64,000 nt of DNA, from the NCBI GenBank assembly GCA_030066985.1, contig JASJAN010000016.1, forward strand, positions 38,028 through 102,027. Reading direction: 5' to 3'. The number at the start of each line of letters is the position of its first letter. Position 1 is the first letter of the stretch. Made by a program: the position numbers and the translations under genes. Below the pieces are notes generated by a model. That model was not told where the DNA came from and made no database searches. It worked only from the letters and a program-made list of their open reading frames with translations. Positions 44,587 through 53,782 of this stretch are shown one piece after another. Source of the stretch: Desulfobacterales bacterium (GTDB lineage Bacteria > Desulfobacterota > Desulfobacteria > Desulfobacterales > JAHEIW01).

Positions 44587-44967
44587 ATGAACGATACGAC
44601 CTATAGGGTGGGTATGGGTTGCTTTGCCAAAAGCCAGACCCTGCAGCAGCGGTTTAAAAGAGCGCTCAAGGATCTGACCTGGCTCAAATATGAAGATTTA
44701 TGCCCTGCGGTGGAACGGATGTTTACCGGTGAGAGTGGTAAGCGTTTTTTTAGAGCGGTGATTCGGTCCGGAACAGAAAAGCCCGATCAAATCGATCGGG
44801 CTTCAAAATTGGTTTCGGCTGCTACCAAAATCAATGGCTTTTATCTGGGCATGGACGAGGTATCCTTGCACTTAATTGTGTTTTATCAGGATGCGGATTG
44901 TCAACCAGCAAATGTGACCATTCGGCTTGAAAAATTCAGTCGGCTAAAACGAATTCGCCTGCACTGA
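44587..44967 (+). CDS. Hypothetical protein
   Basis: 126 residues, no signal peptide or membrane segment. Helical N-terminus (QTLQQRFKRALKDLTWLKYEDLCPAVERMF) and a beta-rich end (VSLHLIVFYQDADCQPANVTIRLE). I do not recognise a family. AACGGGGGTAAC precedes the ATG, a weak ribosome site. It lies between the 59-residue gene and the convergent cytochrome gene, after a repeat, and probably has its own promoter. Confidence 0.55.
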   Translation: MNDTTYRVGMGCFAKSQTLQQRFKRALKDLTWLKYEDLCPAVERMFTGESGKRFFRAVIRSGTEKPDQIDRASKLVSAATKINGFYLGMDEVSLHLIVFYQDADCQPANVTIRLEKFSRLKRIRLH

Positions 44968-45012
44968 GGTTTACAGATACAGATGGATATGATGAATGGT
45001 TTTATGCGCCCC

Positions 45013-45495
45013 TTATTCTTCTTTCGGATGGCACCCGATACAGCTGGTAGGCCCGGGGTTGGGCAATGGACCGTCAAGCTTTTGGCCGGACATCTCAATT
45101 TTTCTGTTTTTAAGCTTCATGACCTTGTGGCATCCGATGCATGATTCATGATAGGCTTTTTTGAAGTATCGGATTTCATCAGCTCTCAACGGCGTCCCTT
45201 GTTTGGTTTTGGTTGCCGCTTCCTTGACATCGTGACAACCCGAGGTCATGCACCCCTGAATCTGAGAGGTATTGTCCCATTTATGATGACAGGTCTGGCA
45301 TTCAAAACCAAAATGCTGAGCATGCGGAAAGCCCACCGACGCCCTCTTCTGCTCCACGCCATCGGGGGCGCTGAGCTCGATGGTTCCCATCGGAACGCAC
45401 ATATCTTCAGCATCTTCCTCACCGGATACGATCATCACCGATCCCAAAATTAGCGCCATCACCAAACTCAATAGTAAAAAACCCACCTTCTGCAT
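45013..45495 (-). CDS. Class III cytochrome c3 (tetraheme, periplasmic)
   Basis: 160 residues from the ATG at 45495, behind GGGGAG. An export signal (residues ~1-24, hydrophobic LLLSLVMALILG) is followed by four heme attachment motifs: CQTCH, CMTSGCH (the CX4CH spacing typical of cytochrome c3), CIGCH and CIGCH. Further His residues (FPHAQHFG) are fitting distal ligands. Cytochrome c3 shuttles electrons between periplasmic hydrogenases or formate dehydrogenases and membrane complexes in sulfate reducers. Convergent with the gene at 44587. Confidence 0.93.
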   Translation of the reverse strand: MQKVGFLLLSLVMALILGSVMIVSGEEDAEDMCVPMGTIELSAPDGVEQKRASVGFPHAQHFGFECQTCHHKWDNTSQIQGCMTSGCHDVKEAATKTKQGTPLRADEIRYFKKAYHESCIGCHKVMKLKNRKIEMSGQKLDGPLPNPGPTSCIGCHPKEE

Positions 45496-45875
45496 TTTGA
45501 ACTCCCCTTTTAGATTAACATACAGGCTTTGACTCAAACTGTCGCAAGGCAGAAACAACATACCCCTATCGTCAGATCAATGATTTAGAATTAAGGGGAA
45601 ATTAATGCGCTATAAATCAAAAAATTTCAACCCTTAATTTTAATTTTTAGCTAAAGATGGCCAAATTTATCATTTTCGCGCGAAAACCAGTACGTGACAT
45701 CCAGATGGTACGATTTTGTCAATTCAGACACACTGGGGTAAAGGGGCTTGATTTAAACGGTGTATTTGGCTGACGGCGCTCGCCCACCTGCATCATCGGC
45801 ATGCGGCACCATAATACTTGCAGTGAAACATCTTCTGATTTTCGAATAGGGCATCTTAAAAATAGCAGGAAAAAT

Positions 45876-45905
45876 TTGACAATTGACAATGAATTGCGTT
45901 ATAAA
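45876..45905 (+). promoter_or_regulatory. sigma70 promoter upstream of the hybrid kinase leader
   Basis: TTGACA (45876-45881), a 17- or 18-bp spacer and TTATAA/TATAAA (45899-45905). It predicts a start near 45911, ahead of the hairpin at 45972-46010. Within the 573-bp divergent gap 45496-46068, the stretch before this promoter shows no gene. Confidence 0.6.
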
Positions 45906-45971
45906 CTAATTAGAATTATTACAAATTTTTAACCCAACCATTTAGGAGCATTGGGGTGAAACCGTAAAAAG

Positions 45972-46010
45972 CGCATACATTGGCACTGTGGGGATGTATG
46001 CGTTTTCTTT
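45972..46010 (+). terminator. Terminator or attenuator in the leader before the hybrid kinase
   Basis: CGCATACAT (45972-45980) and ATGTATGCG (45994-46002) form a perfect 9-bp stem with a 13-base loop, followed by TTTTCTTT. It lies about 60 bases downstream of a strong promoter and 59 bases before the kinase ATG. It would yield an RNA of about 100 nt unless read through. Confidence 0.7.
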
Positions 46011-46068
46011 GGGGCGCCACAGCAGCATAGCGAGCAAGTTTATCTGAGATGTTGATGCAGGAGATTGA

Positions 46069-48597
46069 ATGTCAAAACCCACCCGCGATGAATTGATCGA
46101 ACGCAACCGCACCCTGGAAAAAGAACTTAAATCCAGGAACACCGATGCGGCTGCCCCCAAAATGAGTACAGCCTTTCAAATCATTACCGAGCAATCCCCC
46201 AACATGATTTTCATCAACAAAGGGGGGCGGGTGGTATATGTCAACCGCCGCTGCACCCAGATAATGGGGTACAGCAAAGAAGAATTAGGCGCCCCGGATT
46301 TTGATTTTTTAACCTTGATTGCTCCGGAATCCGTTGATTTGGTCAAATCCAATTTTGCCAAACACATGCAAGGGCAGGAGGTGTCCCCCTATGAGTATTT
46401 TCTGGTCACCAAAGCGGGCAAAAAGATTGCGGCCATTATCACGACCAAATTGATCCGCTATCAGGGTGAGGTGGCCATTTTGGGCATTATCACCGACATC
46501 AGCGAGCGCAAACGCGCCGAAGATGAGCTGCAATATCGGCTCGAATTCCAAAACCTGATCACCAAGATTTCCAGCCAGTTTATCAACCTGCATCCGGCCC
46601 AAATTGATGACGAAATTGACCACACCCTGCAGCAAATCGGTCAATTTGCCGATGCGGATCGCAGCTACGTGTTTCAATTCTCAGCGGATCAAAAAATGGT
46701 TTCCTGCACCCACGAATGGTGCGCCGATCAAATTGAAGCGACCATTGATCGCATCCAGAACGCACCTGTAGAGCATTTTGCCTGGGCGATGAAACGCTTT
46801 TTAGACGGCGATATGGTATCCATCCCGCGGGTTTCAGAGTTGCCTGCTGAAGCCAACTCCGTCAAAGAGGAGCTTGAGCAGCAGGGTATACGATCATTGT
46901 TGTGCGTGCCGATGGTCATCAGCGGCAAGGTGCTTGGATTTATCGGTCTGGACTCGGTTCGTGAGGGAAAAATGTGGGCCGAAGACACCAGTTCGCTGCT
47001 CAATATTGTCGGCCAGGTATTTGCCAACGCCCTGGAAAATAAAAAAACCCGCCAGGCCCTGCAGGAAAGCGAAGAACGCCTGCGGACGGTCTATGAGACC
47101 TTTCCGGATCCGGTCACCATTATTCAGGCCGATGACGGACGCTGCATTGACGTCAACAGTGCCTTTTCGCGGGTGACAGGCTGGTCCGCCACCGAGGTCA
47201 TCGGAAAAACCGCTGCCGAGCTTGATATTTGGGAAGACCCCGGCGAGCGACAAAAACTGGTGGAAGGGATTTCTGAATACGGCAAAGTTGAGAACCTGGA
47301 AGCCCGATTTCGCCTGAAAGATTGCAGCATCATAACGGCCCTGATGTCTGCGATTTTGATCCAGCTTCATGGCCGTCCCCACATTTTGACCATCACCCGG
47401 GATATCAGCGAACTGAAATCCGCCCAGGAAGAAAGCGAGCAGCTCAAAACCCAGCTGATCCAGGCACAAAAAATGGAGGCCATCGGCACCCTGGCCGGCG
47501 GTATAGCGCATGATTTCAACAACATTTTGGGGGCTATCATTGGCTATGCGGAAATGGCCCTTTACGATACCCGTCAGGATTCTATGGAGCATTACAACAT
47601 TGATCAGGTGCTCAAGGCAGGCCATCGGGCCAAGGATCTGGTCAAACAAATTTTGGCTTTCAGCCGCAAAAGCGAACAAAACAAGCAAGTCATTTCTTTA
47701 GCGCCCATTATCAAGGAAGCCTTGAATCTATTGCGGGCTTCATTGCCAACTACCATTGAAATCAAGCAGCACATCGAATCCAACCTGGATGCCATTTATG
47801 CCGATCCCACCCAAATCCATCAGGTCATGATGAATTTGTGCACCAATGCCGCCCATGCGATGGCCGATACAGCTGGAATTTTGAACGTCAGTCTGAAAAA
47901 TGTCGATTTGAAAACCGAGGCTGCCGCTCTGCATCCGGATCTCACAGCCGGGCCGTATGTGAAGCTCAGCATCAGCGATACCGGCCACGGCATGGACAAT
48001 GGCACCATGGATCGTATATTTGATCCGTATTTTACCACCAAAACGCAGGATAAGGGTACCGGGATGGGTTTGGCCGTCGTGCATGGCATCGTCAAGGGAC
48101 ACGGTGGGACTATTCAGGTGGAAAGTGCCCCTGGCAAAGGCAGCTGTTTTGACATTTTTTTCCCTATTATGGAAAGGCAGACGGTCTCAGAAACCGAAGA
48201 GATAAAATCATTGCCGACCGGCAGCGAATGCATTCTGCTGGTTGATGATGAAGACAGCCTGATTGACCTGGGCAGAAACATGCTTAAAAAGCTGGGCTAT
48301 CAGGTCAAGACCTGGACCCGGCCGATTAAAGCCCTTGAGGCCTTTCAGGCGGATCCGCATCAATTTGATCTAGTCATTTCAGACATGACCATGCCCAACA
48401 TGACCGGTGATATCCTCACAGAGGAATTGCGGCAAATCCGTCCCGACATCCCCATTATCATCTGCACCGGCTACAGTGAACGAATAAATGAGCAGCGCGC
48501 CGAAGAATTGAACATCCAGGGATTGATCATGAAACCCTTTACCATCCGCAGACTGGCCAAAGCGGTGCACGAGGCATTGGGTCAAAAGGTTGATTAA
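46069..48597 (+). CDS. Hybrid sensor histidine kinase: PAS-GAF-PAS-HisKA-HATPase-REC
   Basis: 842 residues, cytoplasmic, with no membrane segment. A short coiled coil precedes a PAS domain (about 35-150), then GAF (about 180-330, DADRSYVFQF) and a second PAS (about 345-460). HisKA follows with the phospho-His in GGIAHDFNNILGAI, then an HATPase domain with DTGHGMD and GTGMGLAVVHGIV. The C-terminal receiver has DDEDS and the acceptor in DLVISDMTMPNMTGD. It carries its own phosphorelay domain; no HPt or regulator is adjacent. GGAGA lies 6 bases before the ATG. The signal bound by the PAS/GAF domains is unknown. Confidence 0.95.
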   Translation: MSKPTRDELIERNRTLEKELKSRNTDAAAPKMSTAFQIITEQSPNMIFINKGGRVVYVNRRCTQIMGYSKEELGAPDFDFLTLIAPESVDLVKSNFAKHMQGQEVSPYEYFLVTKAGKKIAAIITTKLIRYQGEVAILGIITDISERKRAEDELQYRLEFQNLITKISSQFINLHPAQIDDEIDHTLQQIGQFADADRSYVFQFSADQKMVSCTHEWCADQIEATIDRIQNAPVEHFAWAMKRFLDGDMVSIPRVSELPAEANSVKEELEQQGIRSLLCVPMVISGKVLGFIGLDSVREGKMWAEDTSSLLNIVGQVFANALENKKTRQALQESEERLRTVYETFPDPVTIIQADDGRCIDVNSAFSRVTGWSATEVIGKTAAELDIWEDPGERQKLVEGISEYGKVENLEARFRLKDCSIITALMSAILIQLHGRPHILTITRDISELKSAQEESEQLKTQLIQAQKMEAIGTLAGGIAHDFNNILGAIIGYAEMALYDTRQDSMEHYNIDQVLKAGHRAKDLVKQILAFSRKSEQNKQVISLAPIIKEALNLLRASLPTTIEIKQHIESNLDAIYADPTQIHQVMMNLCTNAAHAMADTAGILNVSLKNVDLKTEAAALHPDLTAGPYVKLSISDTGHGMDNGTMDRIFDPYFTTKTQDKGTGMGLAVVHGIVKGHGGTIQVESAPGKGSCFDIFFPIMERQTVSETEEIKSLPTGSECILLVDDEDSLIDLGRNMLKKLGYQVKTWTRPIKALEAFQADPHQFDLVISDMTMPNMTGDILTEELRQIRPDIPIIICTGYSERINEQRAEELNIQGLIMKPFTIRRLAKAVHEALGQKVD

Positions 48598-48611
48598 TAA
48601 TCAACCTTTTT
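48584..48611 (+). terminator. Terminator overlapping the hybrid kinase stop codon
   Basis: AAAAGGTTGATT (48584-48595) and AATCAACCTTTT (48599-48610) form a 12-bp stem with a 3-base loop and end in T. The left arm encodes the last codons and the stop of the kinase gene. Confidence 0.85.
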
Positions 48612-48700
48612 CGTTATTGGTTATTTGTTATTCGCTATTTTTCAATATATTCATTAATTTTCTTCACCAATAACCAATAACAAATAACCATTAACGATTT
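48612..48700. repeat. Inverted repeat GTTATTGGTTATTTGTTATT
   Basis: Left arm about 48614-48634, right arm about 48669-48691 (AATAACCAATAACAAATAACC broken by single mismatches), enclosing about 35 AT-rich bases. Between the convergent kinase genes. A known style of intergenic dispersed repeat. Confidence 0.55.
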
Positions 48701-48761
48701 CCTGGTATTAATATTTCAAATATTTGTATAGTCTCCGCACCCAAACTACCCGCCCTTACAA

Positions 48762-50714
48762 TTATTCAGCCATAGGTAAGGAAATCATTATGGTACAGCC
48801 CGCCTCCGGATTGTTTGCGGCAGTGACCTGCCCCCCCATCAGATGGATAAACTTTTTCACCAGGGCCAGACCAATACCGGTGCCGCGGGTCGTCTGTGTA
48901 AGTGAATTGTCCACCCGGTAAAAATCATCAAATATTTTCTTGAGCGCCCGCCGCGGAATGCCGGGTCCGCAATCGGATACTGCAATTTTCACCCAGCGGC
49001 CATCCTCGTATGTTCGGATCAAAATTTCTTTGCGTATTGCTGCCCGGCCAAATTTCAGGCTGTTTTCAATCAAATTGATCAACACCTGGATCATGGCCTC
49101 CCGATCGTAGTTAAACGGCCGAATGCCCTCATTTTCAGATGTCAGGGTATAGCCTTCCTGCTGCAGCTTGGCCTGCATCACCGTTTGCACCTCGGCCACC
49201 ACCTCCTCAAATGTACCCGGCTTGAGGTCAAGGACACGTTGCTTTTTCTCAAGTTTGGCCAAATCCAGCACGTTGTTGATCAGACGGGTTAGACGCGAAC
49301 CTTCGGAATCGATAATTTGAAAATATTCCTGTTCCCGCTCCGTATCTTTGGCAATTCCCTGTGCGAGCATCTCGATGTACATGCGGATATTGGTCAACGG
49401 GGTTTTTAATTCGTGGGTGACCGATGACACAAATTGGGCCCGGCGCTCGGAAAGGTCTACAAGGGTTTGCGCACTTTTATAGATCGCAAACAAACCCAGC
49501 AAAAATATGGCCGCCAAAACCCCCATCATCACCATCAGGGTCTGGCGCCCGGCAGAACGTGGAATTTCAGCGCTGCTCAATGTCGCGTTTAAAAAAGCAA
49601 AGGGTGGCGGAAAGGCGCGTTGTATGACCAGTTTAGGATCTTGCGCAGCTACGCCGGCTTCAGCCATATTAATCACCTGGCCCTGATCCAGCACCTGAAG
49701 TCGCAGATTGGCAAAACCGGCCATTGGCTGCTGGTGAAAGTAATCTTGGACAAGGTGCTCTAAAAACGAACGAATTTTGAGGACAAAGCCCTGCCGGTAG
49801 ATTTTCTGGTTGATCATGATGCGGCGAAAAATAAAAATTTGATCGCCACCAATCAAAACCGATTGCAGAGGCGCCACTTCCACCTGAAAACTTTCCGCTT
49901 CCCGGGACACGGCTGCTGCCTGGCCGGTGGCATCGGCCTCGCTGGCCGCCATTTCCGATGACAATTCTTCGGCGGGCTTGCCGGCGAAACCGCGGTCGGC
50001 AAACGGTGCTCGCGCGGACGGGCGACGACTGTATCGTTTTTTGGGCACAACCGTGGTTGAGGTCTCGGGGCTGCGGCCCCCTTCGCCGGCTTGCTGCCTG
50101 GCCACATTTTGGGCTTGCGCCGCTGTTACCGACTCCAATCGCTTTTCTTTTTGACCTAAAGCGGCCTTGGATTTCTTTGCGCGGCTTAAATCCAGATACT
50201 TTTCCGCAAATACGTCTCCTTTCTTTTGCTCGCTGGTTACAGTCACTTTCGTCGGTGCAGGGGCTATTTTATCGGTCACCGTTGTCCGGATACGGTTAAA
50301 TTCACGATTGGCCGTTTCCAGCTGAGCGACAGCATCTTTGCGATCGGCAGCCACAGTCTGCCCTTCCTGTGCCAGCGGCGTTTGAAACGAGCCATCCGGA
50401 TTGTTCTGAAAATATCCCATAATATAATTTTCAGCCGGCAGGCGCGAAAGCGGCGAGCGATTCGTATCTGTGCCGTCCCGCAAACGACTGGAAGGGCTCA
50501 TAAAATAATTATATTCGTCTATGACCCGCCCCTCCTCGCGCCGCACAAGGGTCTCGAGGGCTTGCTCGATCTCGTCAAACAGGGTATTGGCAAAAAACCT
50601 CAGGGTAGCGGCCTCCTCCTGCGCCAGACCGCGATAGGTCTGCCATACGAAATACCCCAGCGGCACCGAGACGCACACACAAAAGATAGCGATGAGTATT
50701 TTTAAGCGTTTCAT
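48762..50714 (-). CDS. Sensor histidine kinase with large periplasmic domain
   Basis: 650 residues. N-terminal membrane helix (about 6-24), then a long extracytoplasmic region (about 30-390). That region contains a low-complexity, Ala/Glu/Ser-rich stretch (about 150-270) and a beta-rich segment (VLIGGDQIFIFRRIMI). A second membrane helix (about 393-415, TLMVMMGVLAAIFLLGLFAI) follows, then HisKA with phospho-His in SSVTHELKTPLTN and HATPase with SDCGPGIPRR and GTGIGLALVKKFI. No HAMP domain is visible. It starts 4 bases inside the end of the regulator gene, so the two form a coupled pair. Confidence 0.92.
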   Translation of the reverse strand: MKRLKILIAIFCVCVSVPLGYFVWQTYRGLAQEEAATLRFFANTLFDEIEQALETLVRREEGRVIDEYNYFMSPSSRLRDGTDTNRSPLSRLPAENYIMGYFQNNPDGSFQTPLAQEGQTVAADRKDAVAQLETANREFNRIRTTVTDKIAPAPTKVTVTSEQKKGDVFAEKYLDLSRAKKSKAALGQKEKRLESVTAAQAQNVARQQAGEGGRSPETSTTVVPKKRYSRRPSARAPFADRGFAGKPAEELSSEMAASEADATGQAAAVSREAESFQVEVAPLQSVLIGGDQIFIFRRIMINQKIYRQGFVLKIRSFLEHLVQDYFHQQPMAGFANLRLQVLDQGQVINMAEAGVAAQDPKLVIQRAFPPPFAFLNATLSSAEIPRSAGRQTLMVMMGVLAAIFLLGLFAIYKSAQTLVDLSERRAQFVSSVTHELKTPLTNIRMYIEMLAQGIAKDTEREQEYFQIIDSEGSRLTRLINNVLDLAKLEKKQRVLDLKPGTFEEVVAEVQTVMQAKLQQEGYTLTSENEGIRPFNYDREAMIQVLINLIENSLKFGRAAIRKEILIRTYEDGRWVKIAVSDCGPGIPRRALKKIFDDFYRVDNSLTQTTRGTGIGLALVKKFIHLMGGQVTAANNPEAGCTIMISLPMAE

Positions 50715-51409
50715 TTTTCAGGCTCCAAGCGGTAACCTTCACCCCGGATGGTGTTGATCAAAGGCGCATCGCCCATCAGCTGCGACATCTTTTTACGCAG
50801 CTTCAACATATGGATGTCAACTGTTCGGGTTTCAATATCGGCATCGGCATAATGCCACACCTCGGTCAGCAACTCCTTTTTCGAGACGATGCGGTCCCGA
50901 TGACGATGCAAGTAGGCCATGATATCCATTTCTTTGCGCGTCAGTTCGATGCTTTGGTTTTCCGCTTGAGCAATCAGATTCTTGCCATTAAAAAAGATAT
51001 TGTGAAATTTAAATTCAACATCACCTGGATCTTTACCGGTCCGCCTCAAAACCGCTTCGATCCGCACCATAACTTCTCTGAGGGAGAAAGGTTTGCTGAT
51101 ATAGTCATCAGCACCGGCATTGAATCCGGTGACAATATCATCTTCGGCGCCTTTGGCGGTAATCATGATGACGCCCTGGGCGGGCTTTTTTTTGCGGATT
51201 TCTTTGCAGATGGAAAACCCATCCAGGGTCGGCAACATCACATCCAGCAAAAGCAGATCAAAGGCCTCGTGCAAACCGGCCTTCAGGCCTTGTCCGCCGT
51301 CCTCGACACCTTTAACCTCGTAGCCATTGTAGACCAGGACATCCAGAAGCCCGCGCAACAGCGCAGGATCATCTTCAACGACAAGAATGCGTGCTTTCGG
51401 TCTTTCCAT
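50711..51409 (-). CDS. OmpR-family response regulator
   Basis: 232 residues: receiver (about 1-120) with acidic VEDDPALL and the acceptor Asp in LLLLDVMLPTLDG, and a winged-helix DNA-binding C-terminal domain (about 135-230, RKEMDIMAYLHRHRDRIVSKKELL, TVDIHMLKLRKKM, IRGEGYRL). It pairs with the overlapping kinase gene. Divergent from the VWA-PspA operon 324 bp away, which is a plausible target, though no repeat operator was identified. Confidence 0.95.
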   Translation of the reverse strand: MERPKARILVVEDDPALLRGLLDVLVYNGYEVKGVEDGGQGLKAGLHEAFDLLLLDVMLPTLDGFSICKEIRKKKPAQGVIMITAKGAEDDIVTGFNAGADDYISKPFSLREVMVRIEAVLRRTGKDPGDVEFKFHNIFFNGKNLIAQAENQSIELTRKEMDIMAYLHRHRDRIVSKKELLTEVWHYADADIETRTVDIHMLKLRKKMSQLMGDAPLINTIRGEGYRLEPEK

Positions 51410-51444
51410 CTAGTATTCCCCCCGCTTCTAACTGAGCTTCTATT

Positions 51445-51520
51445 GGCCACAAAGGCACAAAGGTCACAAAGAATACAAACTATTATTCCTAAAAGTAGTA
51501 ATACTTGGTGTCTTCGTGGC
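51445..51520. repeat. Dispersed repeat CCACAAAGGCACAAAGG / CTTCGTGG
   Basis: CCACAAAGGCACAAAGG (51447-51463) continuing TCACAAAG, with a partly inverted TTGGTGTCTTCGTGG (51505-51519). It accounts for part of the 323-bp divergent gap 51410-51732. Elsewhere in the gap a TACAAT near 51668 is a possible -10 for the VWA gene, without a matching -35. Confidence 0.55.
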
Positions 51521-51732
51521 GACATCGAGGTGAATGTTCGTCTGCAAAAGAACAATCTCTTTGTAATGACAGTATATCAGATCCTGCCAATTTCAAAGTA
51601 AAAGTTATGTAAAAAAATGGCCATTCCTTTTTACATTTCTTTGAATTGTGTTTCGGTCGCCTTGGATTACAATGGTAGACATAAAGCAATTAAATTTTAT
51701 GATGAAGTCCTAAAAACTGAAAGGAGTATCCC

Positions 51733-53163
51733 ATGAATCCAACGCGTCTAAAATCTTTGATTTTAATTGTGGTCCTGATCGCTGCAACCGGAGGCGCTCT
51801 GGCCTATTCAACCGGAATTGCAAAAACATGGCTATCGGACCAGTTCAGGCCGGTACCACGCGGGTCTCAATCTGTTTCCGCTCTGGTGAGCCTTGGCGGC
51901 CATCTGGTGCAGCATAAGGTCCTGCAGGGATCTTCCGGCCGCGTCAACTTGTCCTTAACCCTGGTTGCTGCCGACGGCCTCTATGCGGAGACCGCCGTTG
52001 AGCGCAATGTCGATATGGTCATCGTCCTGGACCGCAGCGGTTCTATGAAAGGCCGCAAGCTCATTGATGCCCGACAGGCGGTGTCGCAGCTTTTAGCGAT
52101 GCTGACTGCCAAAGACCGGTTTGCGTTGGTTACTTACTCGGACAGGGTTCAGCGGGTTTCAGCGTTGACACCCGTCAGCGCCGCTAAAAAACAGCAGCTG
52201 GCAAGCGCCATCGCCGGTGTGACCGCCGGTGGCGGCACCAATCTGGGCGCCGGTCTACAGGCCGGAATCGATGTTCTGCTGGCCGGCCAAGAAATAGGGA
52301 ATGCCCGCAAGCTGGTGCTCATATCCGATGGCTTGGCCAATAAAGGCATCACCGATACTGCCCGCCTGGGCGCTATGGCCAACATCGCCGTTGAAAAAGA
52401 GTTTGCCGTCAGCACCGTGGGGGTGGGCCATGATTTCAATGAACACCTGATGACCGCCATTGCCGACCGTGGTGCCGGCAACTACTATTATCTGGAAAAT
52501 CCGATGGCGTTTTCAGAAGTATTTCAAAAGGAGTTTTTCTACGCGCAGGCAACCCTGGCGTCAAATGTGTCCATCTGGATTCCCAAAGCTGACGGCCTGA
52601 CGGTGGTTGATGCAGCCGGTTACCCGATTACCCGGAAAAAAGATTATGCCGTCTTTTATCCGGGAAATTTGCGCATCGGGCAAACCCGCAAACTGTTTCT
52701 GACCCTGCAGGTGCCCACCGCTACGACAACAAGTTTTGAAATCGGCAGCATTAAAGCCCGCTATCGTTTTAACGGGCAGTCAATGGAAACGGTACTGGAC
52801 CAGTCTTTTAAAATTGCCTGTGTGGAGAATAAAAAAGATGTGCAGGCGTCGATTGATAAAGCTGCCTGGACGGAAAAGGTTATTCAGGAAGACTACAACC
52901 GTCTCAAACAGGAAGTGGCCGCAGATGTAAAAGCCGGTAAAAAAGAAAACGCCCTGAAGAAAATTCAGCGCTATTACCGGGAGCAGGAGTCGATCAATGC
53001 AACTGTGGGCTCGGCTGAAGTCCGTCAAAACCTGGATCGGGACCTCACAAATCTGCGCCAACGCGTGGAAGATACCTTTACCGGGGAGCCGGCAACGGTT
53101 ATGCGAAAGCAAAAAGCCAGTTCAAAAGCCCTGCAGTATGAAGGCTACAGGGGCAGGCGTTAA
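51733..53163 (+). CDS. Membrane-anchored VWA-domain protein
   Basis: 476 residues. An N-terminal membrane segment (about 7-27) anchors a periplasmic VWA domain (about 90-270) with the MIDAS motif D-R-S-G-S-M and later GGGTNLGAGL and SDGLANKGITD. A beta-rich domain (about 280-375) and a C-terminal coiled coil (ADVKAGKKENALKKIQRYYRE) follow. Resembles Bat/YfbK-type VWA proteins that take part in envelope stress or surface assembly. AAGGAG lies 6 bases before the ATG. First gene of a VWA-PspA-membrane protein operon divergent from a two-component pair. Confidence 0.88.
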   Translation: MNPTRLKSLILIVVLIAATGGALAYSTGIAKTWLSDQFRPVPRGSQSVSALVSLGGHLVQHKVLQGSSGRVNLSLTLVAADGLYAETAVERNVDMVIVLDRSGSMKGRKLIDARQAVSQLLAMLTAKDRFALVTYSDRVQRVSALTPVSAAKKQQLASAIAGVTAGGGTNLGAGLQAGIDVLLAGQEIGNARKLVLISDGLANKGITDTARLGAMANIAVEKEFAVSTVGVGHDFNEHLMTAIADRGAGNYYYLENPMAFSEVFQKEFFYAQATLASNVSIWIPKADGLTVVDAAGYPITRKKDYAVFYPGNLRIGQTRKLFLTLQVPTATTTSFEIGSIKARYRFNGQSMETVLDQSFKIACVENKKDVQASIDKAAWTEKVIQEDYNRLKQEVAADVKAGKKENALKKIQRYYREQESINATVGSAEVRQNLDRDLTNLRQRVEDTFTGEPATVMRKQKASSKALQYEGYRGRR

Positions 53164-53221
53164 CACTGCTGTTGGTCATTTTCCAATTCATCAATAGAGT
53201 TAATATCTGGAGGAAATAACA

Positions 53222-53782
53222 ATGGGACTTTTAACACGCATGATCAGACTATGTAAGGCAGATCTGCATGGCGTCATGGATCAGATTGAAAGCCAGGAAC
53301 TGCTGCTCAAACAACACCTCAGAGATATGCAAACATCGCTGATGCAAAAAGAGGCCCAACTTAAACACATATGCCGGGCCCGCGATCAGGCCCGCCAGGA
53401 TTATGAAAAGGCCGAGCGAAAGCGCATTGGTCTGGAGACCGATCTGGAAATCGCTCTAAAAAATGATAAAGATGATATCGGCCGTATGCTGATTAAAAAA
53501 CTCAAACCCTTAACCGCCATTCAATCCGATCGCCACCAGTATATCGACCGTCTCTCACAAGACATCAAACAGCTGCGGGAGCATATCGGTCAGCAGCGAT
53601 TGCAGCATGAAACCCTGCAGCAAAAAGCCACAGAATATTTTCACCGCGCCGAACAACAGCGTTGGGAGGAATCGGCGCCGATAACACCATCCGGTTTTGG
53701 GGGGCACGATGTCAGCGCAGAAGAAATTGAACTTGAGCTTTTGCAAAGAAAAGAGGCCATCAAAGGAGGGGCAACATCATGA
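53222..53782 (+). CDS. PspA/IM30-like protein
   Basis: 186 residues, almost wholly helical coiled coil, starting with an amphipathic MGLLTRMIRLCKADLHGVMDQIE as in PspA/Vipp1. PspA coats and protects the inner membrane under stress. The GHDVSAEEIELELLQRK near the C-terminus is a shortened tail. GGAGGAAATAACA precedes the ATG. It overlaps the next gene by 4 bases, indicating coupling. The PspF activator or PspBC are not seen; control here probably passes through the divergent two-component system. Confidence 0.82.
   Translation: MGLLTRMIRLCKADLHGVMDQIESQELLLKQHLRDMQTSLMQKEAQLKHICRARDQARQDYEKAERKRIGLETDLEIALKNDKDDIGRMLIKKLKPLTAIQSDRHQYIDRLSQDIKQLREHIGQQRLQHETLQQKATEYFHRAEQQRWEESAPITPSGFGGHDVSAEEIELELLQRKEAIKGGATS

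Noticed and set aside
46894..47688. 264-codon minus-strand frame
   Set aside because: Antisense to the hybrid kinase, whose domains are clear on the plus strand.
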